This document shows positions 51,801 to 63,800 of a stretch of DNA of 64,000 nt, in pieces (the first letter of the stretch is position 1; every line of letters begins with the position of its first letter). Location of the stretch: the NCBI GenBank assembly GCA_964020085.1, contig OZ026600.1, positions 38,712,919 through 38,776,918 on the forward strand. The letters are read 5' to 3'. The notes under the pieces are model-generated. The model was given only the letters and a program-made list of their open reading frames with translations. It searched no databases and was not told the DNA's origin. The position numbers were made by a program, and so were the translations under genes. Source of the stretch: Micromussa lordhowensis. Lineage: Eukaryota > Cnidaria > Anthozoa > Scleractinia > Lobophylliidae.

Positions 51801-54800
51801 TGTAAATAGTAATATTTCAGTGCCAAAATAAACTCAGTTTTATAGCAGATGTTTTGGGCTTAGCCCTTCCTCAGTGCTAAGTTTATATCCTATTAAATAT
51901 CCTAATAATAAATGAGGTTATATCCTATTTAAAAGCACTCTGCACAAGTCGAGCTGTGCTCACCCACAAGTTGAGCTGTGAAAGCCAAGCTCAGAAAGCA
52001 AAAATATCTGCAACACTCAAAACGTCATAGCAAAGAGTGCAAGGCAAAGGAGCACAAGCTCAAATTATTTTGGTTGCAAGAAACTGCACTAAGTAACGTC
52101 ATTATGGTACAAAATTTTCTGGCTTTTGTGTTTCCATGGAGAAGTTATCAAACTTAAATTAACACAGCACCAAATCAAAGACAATTTGATAACTTCAAAC
52201 AGAAAGCACTTCGTTGTTTGATTTTGTTTTACACCAAGTAGAACTGGGGATAGAGGGTTTTCAACAGTTGCTGTGATGCTTGCAAGAGGATACCGTAACC
52301 AACATTGACTCATTGGCAAACGAAAAAGACAGTTTGCAGTTGCTGGCAGTGTTAAACACAAATCTACCAGAGTATAGAACTCAATGATTTAAGAAAGAAA
52401 GTTGTCTATTGCCAGGAACAAAAGGTGGAATGAACCAGTTGACTCACCAAAAGGCAAATTCCCCACAAAGATTGACCTGGTATGATCATGCTGAAAACAT
52501 AGAAAGAGATCCATGCATCAACAAAAACAGGACTTTTCATTAACCCAATACAAAACACTAAAAACATGTTTCTACTGGCTCCCTTAAAGTGCATATGACC
52601 CAAAAAATAAGTCATTTTAAAAAATAATATGCTCATTTAAAAGGCTTTCCAAAGTAGAGTAAAATGGCATTTTGTGATATCTTCTTTTGTTCCAGAGATA
52701 TTCAAGTTTTCCTTTTATACAAATTTTGTCACTGATGATTACACTGGTTGGGCAAGTACAGTGGTGAGACACAAAATCAAGAATACCTCTGCCAATAATG
52801 GAGCAATGCGATTGAAACTTGGCAGGGATATTGCACCCTACAAAGTGTACCGGATGGTACACATTTTGATGTTGCTATGGTAACATGCTCGGCTCCAGTC
52901 TCCTTCCCCTTCAAAATCAAATATTACCATTTCATTTCATCATTCATCATCATCATTTTTATTACTAATTAAAAATACATATTACAGTCGGGCTGGCCCG
53001 CAGATAGCTATGCTAGTCTAGGTGGGCCAGTCTATCAATAGTTACAAGTTATTTATTATTACTTTAATTACTATTATTACTAAAATTAAGAGAAATGGGA
53101 AGAAAAAAAAATAATAATAAAGTAAAAGAAAATTGGAAAAGAATGTAATTTTATTCAATTGAATTTTGACTACTCCTGACATTTTAATTTACTTTAGAGA
53201 TAATCGTACCAACCTCAATGAAGGAATCTTCATCTTCAAGAACACTTAAGAGTTTGTTTTTAATTCTGAGTTTGCGACTCAACAGGGCAAAATACCTGGT
53301 CCTATCTGGGTCCTGCCAGACCCACCTTCCTCTGGGTCTCCTCTTGAACATTTTTAACTGTATATTTTGCCCCATGTAGCTACAAATGGTAATATTTGAT
53401 TTTGAAGAGGAAAGAGACTGGAACCGAGCATGTTGCCATAGCAACATCAAAATGTGCACCAAAACGAGATATCGCAAAAATAAAAACGCCATTTTACTCT
53501 ACTTTCAAACGTCTTTTAAATAAGCATACTTTTAAAATGACTTGTTTTTCAGGTCATGTGCACTTTAACTTAACAATACTGCTTTCCTACCTTTTTGTTT
53601 TGCCCAGTTAAATCAACTCTGATATGAAAACCATCAACTTCCATGCCATTGCTAAATACAAACAGAAAAGATAAAGATATATAAATAAAAAATAAGAAAA
53701 AGAATAAATCCATGATGAGGCAAGAATGTTTCAAAATGAGAAGTAGTTTCTATCTTATGATATGCAGCATACTATTATCTCAAAAAAGGAACACATCCAT
53801 GGCAGAATTTTCAACTGCTCAAGAAAAAATCTCTACTGCACTGTAATGGGTCCAACAATTCAAGACTACCGGTACATGTACTACTCTCTATTCTTTTGTG
53901 AGTTTATTCACAATTACAACCTACACTCCATATTCTACTTTCTACAAACACCATTCACTTGACTTGTCAGTTTTGTTAAACAACTTACAAGGATATCTCT
54001 ATTTATGTACTGACACAGGTATCCAAGATTTTTCTACCCTTTTTCTATACATCAGTACTCATAAATTTTATTGGCTTGTCATGGTATAAAGGACTATTAC
54101 AGCCTTACATCACATTACATTCTGTTACAAGCTTTCTCATTCCTAATCCAGCACTACCACAAAGGCAGATACCTTAGGATCATTGTCAGCCATTTCTAGC
54201 ACACAATCATGACAACTAACAAGCCCAGGAATCACATGGAATTGTACCGTTTTCCTGCACCATTCACCTTCATAGTTTTTTTTTCTTTTTGCTGTCATAG
54301 TATGACTTGTGCTCTTATTCAGAATAATCTAATTAATGTGCCTCTAAACCCACATTCACTACTCAGATTGCTAGCTCAGCTTGCAGTCGCTTCAAGGATG
54401 CTAGGATACTAGATGGGACTATGATAAGGCTTTTCTTTGTTTTGTCCCTAGTAATGGTTCCACAAGCAACTTTTAAGTTTCCCAGTCTTGCCCTGGATTT
54501 TTTTTCCTGAAGTGCTGAATTGAGATTAAGAGCAATTGCAAACATTTGTGCCAAGCATTAATACAGCCTGAAAAGGTTTAGAAAGGAGCAAATGACTATC
54601 CATGTATGTAAAGCAGTGGTTCGTATCTCTTTGGTAGAGGTTGAACTAGCTGAATAACAGAACTACATATGCCAGAGAGGGGAAGGCAAGCAATCACATC
54701 CAGAACAATGGCAAGAAAATGTAACATTTAGGCAAAGAATATACTAAACCTTAATACCTGTTTAATGATTTGACAGCACATTCCTTCTCTTTGAAGACAA

Positions 54801-57800
54801 CATAACCATTGATATTGTGTCTGTCTGAATGAAACTCTCTCCTGTGAAATCATCAATGAAATTACAGCCTGTTAGCAAATTTAATTATTTAGTGAGTCAA
54901 CATTGATCAGGTATTCCATTAGTGACTAACTCAATCACATCACAAAGTTATTTCAGAAGCAATAGGTATTTTCAATTGACTAAAGTTTAGCATGGCATCA
55001 TGCACTTTTTGACGTGTTATTCATTTCTATTGTTCCTATCTTCTTAGCATCACTATCAAGCTGAATTTTAATAAGCTTATTTCTTGTTCTTGTTGTCACT
55101 TAATTGAGAATGGTTTGATATTTATAATAGGAAAATCTTCACATTCTGTATTGCATGTCTGAAAACAGACATGCAAATTTCTGAAAAGATCATATCAATG
55201 AGGTGCCAATATTTCAACACAGTGGTGGTTTGGAGAAAATTTTGAAAAGATGCTTTTATCTCAACATTGTACTTCTTTAGGGAATGAAGTCTGTATTCAA
55301 TAATTTGACTTATACATGGACTGGAAAACTCTCAGTTATGATTACTTATTAACTTAAGTTTACTTTTTCATGGCCACTTTCCTTGACAAATCTGGTTTTG
55401 CTAGTGCCTGTGAAAAAAGAAACTCAGTCACTAATAGCTAAAATACAGTGGAACCCCGCCTTACGACCACCTCATTAATACGACCACCTCGTTATTACAA
55501 CCACTTTTTTTTGTCCCGGCGAAACGCCCATACATTTCCTCGTAAGAAAACCCTGTTAATGCGACCACCCCGTTAATACGACCAACGACCACATTCTGAA
55601 ATCCCAACCTGTATAATCCTTTATAATTTTACCCCATTAATACGACCACGCAAACCAAATGTAGCTGTAATATGTCCTGTTACTGATCACTCATAACATC
55701 ATAATTATAGCAAATTACAATAACCTGATACAACAGTAAAACATTAACACCACCGTGGTTTTATATCCGCTTGGCTTAAAGATAAAAGATCAAATTCTTA
55801 ACATTGCATCCCGGATTTTTATTTAAACATTGTAATTGTCATGTATATCTGTCAAGATGCCACCTAAAATAGAATGCTTGTGAAATCTGACCCTACCTTG
55901 TTAATGTGTAGTTCCAGAAAATATCCATACCCCCACCACAGAGGGAATTGGAAATTCCGAAGGGGAGGGGGGGTCAAAGACCCAGGAAATTCCAGGGGGA
56001 AGGGGGGTTGTATGATCGATTTAGTTTCCAGTCTACATTCAGTCACCTTGTGGACCGAAAAGCACTGGAGACTAGCCTAGTTTGTTTTCGCATCGGTCTT
56101 TGAAGTGGCAGTCGATTTCTTTCATGAAAATTAGTTTCTTTATAAAGGTAGAAATGATGTTACGATTTCACACACTTGAGAATTTTTTATCCCAGTTTAT
56201 CTCTGTCTATTTGTATGTAGTTTTGCTGTAAAATTGGCTTTCGTCTCGAGTCTGTTAGCGATCGTGTTTGCAATAAAAGTACAGTGTCAATTTCATCCAC
56301 ACGCATTTTATCAGTTCTTAATGGAAATTGTACCGCATTTACAAAGGGAGTTGGTCGTGTTGGAAGGTAACTTGACAAGTTTCCATTTTATCTCTTCTTT
56401 TAAAGCATGTTTCACTAATCTTGAATGCTTTCTTTGCGAGTATCTTCAGATATAGATGTTACAATCGATCGAGAATATTAAGCTTAGTAGTTATGTGCAA
56501 TGCAGATGGCTAAATGTTTGGAGTGTTTACTTTTACTTTAACACACTTTCTTGCCAAAACTATTTTTTCCAGAGGGTATGGGGGGTGTACAAAATAGTAG
56601 TGGAAATTCCGGAGGGGTGGGGGGGGGGTTATTTTACTGGTCAAAAAATGGAAATTCCGGGGAGGTGGGGGGGCTTACGTGAAATTCCCTCCGTGGTGGG
56701 AGTATGGATATTTTATGGAACTACACAATACGACTAAATTTTCATGGCCCGTTGGTGGTCATATTAACAGGGTTCCACTGTATGGCCCTCTTCACAACCC
56801 AGCTTTGCCACAGTGATTTAGGTTTCACAACAGGTATGATGACAGAACATTGTCATAATGAAATTTTATTTTAGGAGAAGCATATAGAGGCATAAGTTGC
56901 CAACATGCAAATTAATACATGCATGTTCATAACTTTCTCAGTCATTTGATAAATATCTGAGTGAAATTAAAGCTCAAGCAATTAGTTTACACTACCCCTG
57001 GTATTTGAAGATTATTTCATATTGCACTTGCTTAAAGTCGTGCAAAATTTTGACAGAGTTCTCAAATATCATGAGTAGTGTAAATCCTGCATTCACATTG
57101 GAGATCCGGCAAGCCTGGAGCGCCGCTAAGCAGATCCCCATACCCATGGAAACCCGTGAATTGATTTTCTCATGGTTATCATGGTTAGCAGTATTGCTTG
57201 TGGGCACGCACGTACAATGACGGCCATGGAGTCGCGCAAGATGGCGGTCATACTCCAACTAATAGGTTGACAGAGACATGCACCCTTGATTTACCGCATC
57301 CTTCTTTGATATTGGACATCCATGTTACTGTTAATTGACACCTGTCGAAACAAGGTATCTGCTGACCAGTATCACATGACAGTATTGCGGGCTCAAGTTT
57401 AGAGCTAATCAAGGTCATGTGTTTTTGAAAGTTGACCACTGAGCAAGTGCTGATTTTCAATTGGATCACAGGCTCATGTCTGGTTAACTTGTTGTAAACA
57501 GGGCCAGGTTAATGCTAACCCAGGATTATAAAAGTTAACCAAAATATAAATTTTTCTTGAATACAAATGTTTTTCACTGCTTTTGTTTTGTGTATTTTGA
57601 GGACCTTGAGATTATTCAAACTCAAAACAGAAGGCCAAACCTCACCGTAAAGTTACAAAACTCAAATCAAAATTCTCTCTTATCCTGGGTTATCTTAATC
57701 CGGCTTTAAACATCCCGGTCCAGGAGCTCTGCTTTTTGGCTAAATCTATTTATTATCATAAACCTATATATACATAAATTATATCAGAATTAAAAATTGT

Positions 57801-60800
57801 GCTTGACACTGACTCTTGTTAACGTTAGAAACAACGGTAATAAAATTCAAAGACGTTTCGACCAAACAACTTTGGCCTTCATCGGTTCTTTTAAAAGCCA
57901 ACTGAGTGACGGCTTTCTAACGGTTCACCAAATATAGGTATATAAATTATATACCTATAAATTATATACCTACAAAAATTATATACCTATACTAATTCCA
58001 AAACAGCTTGTTCATAGCTAGTTTACAATTTACTCAAGTGCAAGGTAGCGTAGTCTTGTTTTGGAGAAGAACTTTGGTTTTAATAAACTCAATTTTGGTT
58101 TCATCTTGATTTCTTTGTTGTATGCTCAGTATACTCTCATAAAACTTAACAAAATTTACATTTTGTAGTTTCTGCAAAAAAGCAATTGCTGAAACGTCAG
58201 CATTTATGGAAATACATCACTGCAAAAAACAGAATACCAGTACCGGTAATCAATTCTCATTGTGCGTAATGCTTCTTATGACAAAGTGAAAGCTTATAAG
58301 AAAGTTATTCACCATCTTTGACAGAGAGTAGCAATAAAAGTACGAAAGAGAACAGTGTGTTGCATGGACCAACCACATTCATTGGCTTGTTTTCACATGC
58401 ATTCTTTCACTTCTCATATATGAGAAGCATATAGTTAACTTAAGCATACTTAATTTCGGTGCAAATTAACCTCTGGCTCATTGTTCACTTTTCTTCCGAC
58501 ACATTCCTTGCACAATTGTATTTTGGAAAGCCCCTGATATTGTGTACATAATTTCTACAATCTTGGTTATGCTTATTGGGTACAGTTTGTTAAACTTTAA
58601 CCGGAAAAAATAGCGAAACTACACGCTGAATGATTACATGCACAATTGATCATTTCTTAATTTTCTGATCCAAGACAAATAAATCCTCTTTTTCCCTCTA
58701 TGGTTAATTATTGCAATCAGGAGCTCTGTTTTTAGGTTTGGCTAAATCTATTTATTACGTTTCATAGTAAGTTGCTCAGCATGAGGTAGATTTGGTCTTC
58801 TGAAAACTGAGTAAAGTACTTTCCTTGTGATTTCTCTTTCACTTGCTCACTCAAGCAGTCTGCTAGTTCATTTCCATTAATTTTTTTCTGCAAAACTAAT
58901 GTCAATTCAAATCAAATAAAAGCCAAGCAAAAGTTGAGCTGGCCATAATTTATTTGAGATCATATGTTTGCATGTCTTCTTTGATTGACAAATTGGAAAT
59001 TCGTGCTTCTCATTGGAGGAATGGCTCAGGTGGAAAATTCTTCCTCTAAATTTGGTACTTTCAGGTGATAAAGGTCCTTCACTTCAGGGCTATCTACATG
59101 ACTTTTAAGACTTTTAAGAAATATAGAACATGGGGGGGAGGTACTCTGTTAATCCTTGGGTAGGGGTCCAGTGTGCCGATGCGATACTGAAACCCTTGGT
59201 CCTATACTAGACCATGATCACCTTTATTTTTCAACCCCATTCTAGACTAGGCACCAAAAATCCATACCCTGCAGAAACTTGATCAGTCAGTAGCATAATA
59301 CAAGAACTAAACCAATATCTTACAAAGTCACTTCTGCATTTCATTTCCTGTTATAGAACCTGGGGCAAAAAGAAACTTTTCTAGACTAAATTATTTATAC
59401 ACTGGCCACTTTTCCAGTAAATTATACCCTATTATAGACCAAAACTGTCTGATTTTGGTACCCTATCCCACATTATACTACTTGAAAACAACACCCTTCT
59501 TAGCGGCACATACCCATATATCCTTATACAGATGGGAGTGCCAGCCCCAGCGATAGAACTTCATCAAGTAGTTACTGTTTTTTTACTTGCTTCCCATCAG
59601 TCACTGTTGGGTTCAAGATTACTGTTCACTTCCTTTTTGAAAAAGACTCCAGTTTTCCACGCTTTAAAGATGTATGACTTTGGAATGTCACCAAGTAGTG
59701 CGCCATAATAAGACATCACCTCTCTTGTGCACAAAGGTGGCTGTGTTGTAGAATTCCCTTCAGTGATATGACCATCAATGCGTTTGCTTTCTTTGGCCTC
59801 CTCTTTTTCATCTGTTTGTAAATTTTCTTCACACCCTGCACTTTGGTAACCTGACTCACTTTCGTCACTATGAAAGTCTTCTGGGTTTAACCTATGCTTT
59901 GCCAATAGATAGTGTTTGATAGCATGAACACCTCTGTTAATTACAAATTGTGGGGGATCTTTCAGAGGGTTATTTGATAAATTCAGTCCTGTTAATGTTC
60001 TAATGAATCCCAGCTCAGTTGGGAGAAAAGTGAGCTTATTTCTTCCTAGCAACAGTGTCTTTAAATACTTGTGTTCTCCAACATTTCTTGGGATTTCTTG
60101 AACTTTGTTATTTCTTAGATCAAGCCACTCCAGACTATTAAGACAGGTAAAGAGGTCTCCTGGTATAAGAGAAATTGTGTTTCCTTCAAGGTAAAGATAT
60201 TTTAGATGAGAGAGATCAAGTACATCCAATCCCTGTGGAATCTGTTTAATTCCATTTCTGTTTAAATCCAAAACATCAAAGGCATTCCTTGCTGTGTTTT
60301 CAAATGATTTTAGGATTACCTTGCTGTGTTTGCTGTCATCCATGTTAGTGACACTAAATTAATAAAGCTAAGCTTATAATATTTTTTCTCAAGAACTTAT
60401 CATTTTGAGACAGCTTGCAACAACATTACTCAAACTGCAATAACTGAAAGAGATTCTAAAGTGCATCAATTTTTCATGATTTACTGTTTGAGTTGAATAT
60501 TTTATGAGATAAATTATGGGAAATGGTACAAACTCTTGCCCTTGATAAAACAAACAAACATTTGTGTCTCGGAAAAAAATGACAAAATCCTTCAGGAGGA
60601 AAAAAGACAAATTCACAAAATAAAATAAAGTAAGCTCACGGAAAAGAAAATAAGATCAGGGAATGAACCACTGTGTTTACTTTTGTTTTGTAGTTACATG
60701 TACATACAAGAACTGTTACCAAAATTTAATTATATCCTTACTCAATCATTGCAACTTGGAAAAAAGGAACATTGAACTGTCAGGGAACATAATAAGGCCA

Positions 60801-63800
60801 AATTATTCTTGTGTACACATACAGTAAACCAGCTGGCCTTTAGTAATTTATCCATTTTAATGCTCAAAATAATAAGTAACCAGTGTACAAAACATTTCTA
60901 CAATAGGGTTCATAACCTATTTTTAGTAATCTGCTGGCACCAGGTGTTTGACACACAAAAAATTGAGAACTAATTAACTGTGCAAAAATATATTTTCATT
61001 CAGACATCCTTATGTAAACACTCGTTAGTTTGCTCCTGTATAATCACCAGAGTACAGTAGTTACAAAGACTGTGCATGTTTCTTGTCAAACTTTCCTCAT
61101 CTAGTTACCAATGACTTGTCTTCCAAGAGAATATGGAATTATCAGCACACTAAGAGCATGATTGATGACAAGCCACAGGTCACCAGAAGTGTTCAGTTAG
61201 CAATCAAAGTGTTGTGTTGTGAAACCAGTTGCGAGACACTATAATCTCCCCAATCATTCTCAGCAACATTTGGCAGTCTGCGGCCTTTTCCTACATCAAG
61301 GAAGCACGGAAAGCCGCAAAACTCTAGAACAAAAATTTATTTTTCAAATCGGTACTTGTAACCCTCACGATATCAACAAATGCTTTTTATTCAACTAATT
61401 TATTTTATACTTTTTTCACGTTTCCATGCACCAACCAATAGCGTAGCTCCATCTTTCTGTATAGAAACCACAAACAACTCACAGTTCCTCAATTCGCTCC
61501 GACGAAGGGCTAACGCTCAAAACATCAGTTTTCAAATCTCTTTACAGTGGCCAATTCAAATTATCTTGTCATACATCACAAACTGACTTGAAAATGTGCA
61601 AAATATCATTGGAAATTATTTTTTGTTTGGGACGTTTCTCAGAACTTTCTGTTAGATTTGACCACTCACATCTAGGATTAAAGAGCAAGCGACCCAGCCC
61701 CTTTTACATTTTTGGGTTAGGGTCCAAAGTTCATAAAAAAAATGTTGCACAACACTGTTAACTGCACCTATTTTGAAACTTGACAGAGTAAACATAACAT
61801 TCAAGTGATTTTAAAAAAAATTAAAAGTAACTGTAAAATAATGAGTACTTACTGCCGAGCGAAATCGTACGCTCTCCACATCACCATAAATGGAAAACAA
61901 CTGCTTCAACTTCTATAAAGTAAAAGAAAATAGATTTTTAATTTCAAATTATTTGAAAAACTTGTTTAATTTGCAGCGGGGAATAGATGGCATACATGTA
62001 GTTGAACAAAATAAAACGGATGCCTAGCACTAACTCAAAAAGATGATGCTGGTCAGCTGCATGTCACTTATAAACTTAAGGTTACTGACAGATGCGTGTC
62101 ATGACTTGGTAGACCGACCAATAGCATTACTCCATCATCAGAGTACTGGGTTTCAGAAAAAAAAATTTTTTTCCCACGGAATTTTGAGCAAAAGAGAGAC
62201 TGCTTGCAGTCTATACAGAAATAGAAGTGTGGAAGTAATTATAAAAATAAGGTGTGGAAAACAAAATGTACATATCTAAGTGAACAGTTTTGCTGGGAAG
62301 GGGTCTGTTTGAGTTTCTCAAGTCAGTCTCTTTTTCCTAGTCGGGAGCATGTCATAAATAAGGTACGTAAAGCTTGCACGGCATTTCTTTAGGATTACAA
62401 ATTGCTCATGAAGACCTTTTTGGTCAGGTTTTGTTTTTGTTCTTCCTTAAGGTGTTTACCAATCATGAAGTATTTGTGCTCCTCAATGATGTGCAGCTGG
62501 AGGTGGCAGCTCATGTAGCCAATACAATACCAATCGCACAAAGTACAGTTAAATTTACTTAACACAAGACACTAATGAACAGACTCCATCCCAGTGAAAC
62601 TGTTCACTGTACATTCTTCTGTTTTCCACACCTCAATTTTTTACTTTGTAGTTTCATACTTTCATTTACTTTTTCTCAGTTCGTGAGCAGGTGGAATTCA
62701 ACATAATGAAAGAAGTTAAAAAATTTGTATGCTGTGTGGCACTTGTTACTTCAAGGAAAAATAAAAGTTCAGAATGTTGTTGAAAGTGCCAAAGTATAAA
62801 AAATGTTCAGACGTTTCGGGACTGAGCCCTTCATCAGTGGAATGTTCGTACATATCCTACAATCTGATTGGTTCTGGGAGGGGTTGGAATTCCGGCCTGC
62901 TCACAGCGGGCAGAAATGTCGTGTTGATCTATTTTTGTGAATGAATTAGCGGTAATCGTCAATCTTTTGCCTTTCTTACACTTCCATCAATGATAAATCA
63001 ACAGAAGTTATCCATACTTTTAAATGGCAAGGAAAGTCACTGTAAGTAAATTCATTTGAGTGTTTTTAAGTTGTGAGAGTTTGTTTGGTTGTTTGTAGCT
63101 TGATGCTAGCTGTAATGGTGCATTATCCAGTGTTTCTCTCACCATAAAATTCTAAGTAAAAAGTGAGTCAATTTCAGTCGAGTTTACCTCTCTGACCGTT
63201 GATGTATTTAAGAGAATTTCTGTGGAATACACTTAACAAATTTCCTTGCTTTCTGCTATCCAATTTACGGTAGAAAAGTCTGATTTCAAGTCATTCACAG
63301 TGACTCACAAGAAATTGTTTTCATAGCACAATTTCAAACTTTGCACAGAATTCACACCAGAAAAAAACAATTTTGGAGAACTTAACTGGTGAACTAAATG
63401 CCACCAACATAAAATAGATCTGTTCTTTAATAAATCTTTTTTTGTCTAGTATCTGAGTTACTCCCTCTTTGCGTCAAGATATTTTACAAATCATTAGTAC
63501 ATGTAGATGGCCAGCACGTAAGCCGATTCAATGACAAAATTGCATAAACAAACCCAATTGTAATTGAAACCAATTTACCCCAGGGAAAAACTAAACATGT
63601 TATTTTCCAGCTTAGGACCAATTATGGTGAAAAAATGTGACCTCGGGCTTGAAAATGCTCAAGACCTTGGTCACAGTTTTTCACTATATGGACCTCCACC
63701 CAGCCAGCAAATAACATAGATTTGTTATATACATTTACAACATTACCAATCTTGTAATAATTTGTATTTGATGATGGTGACATGCTGTCCCCAAAAACAT

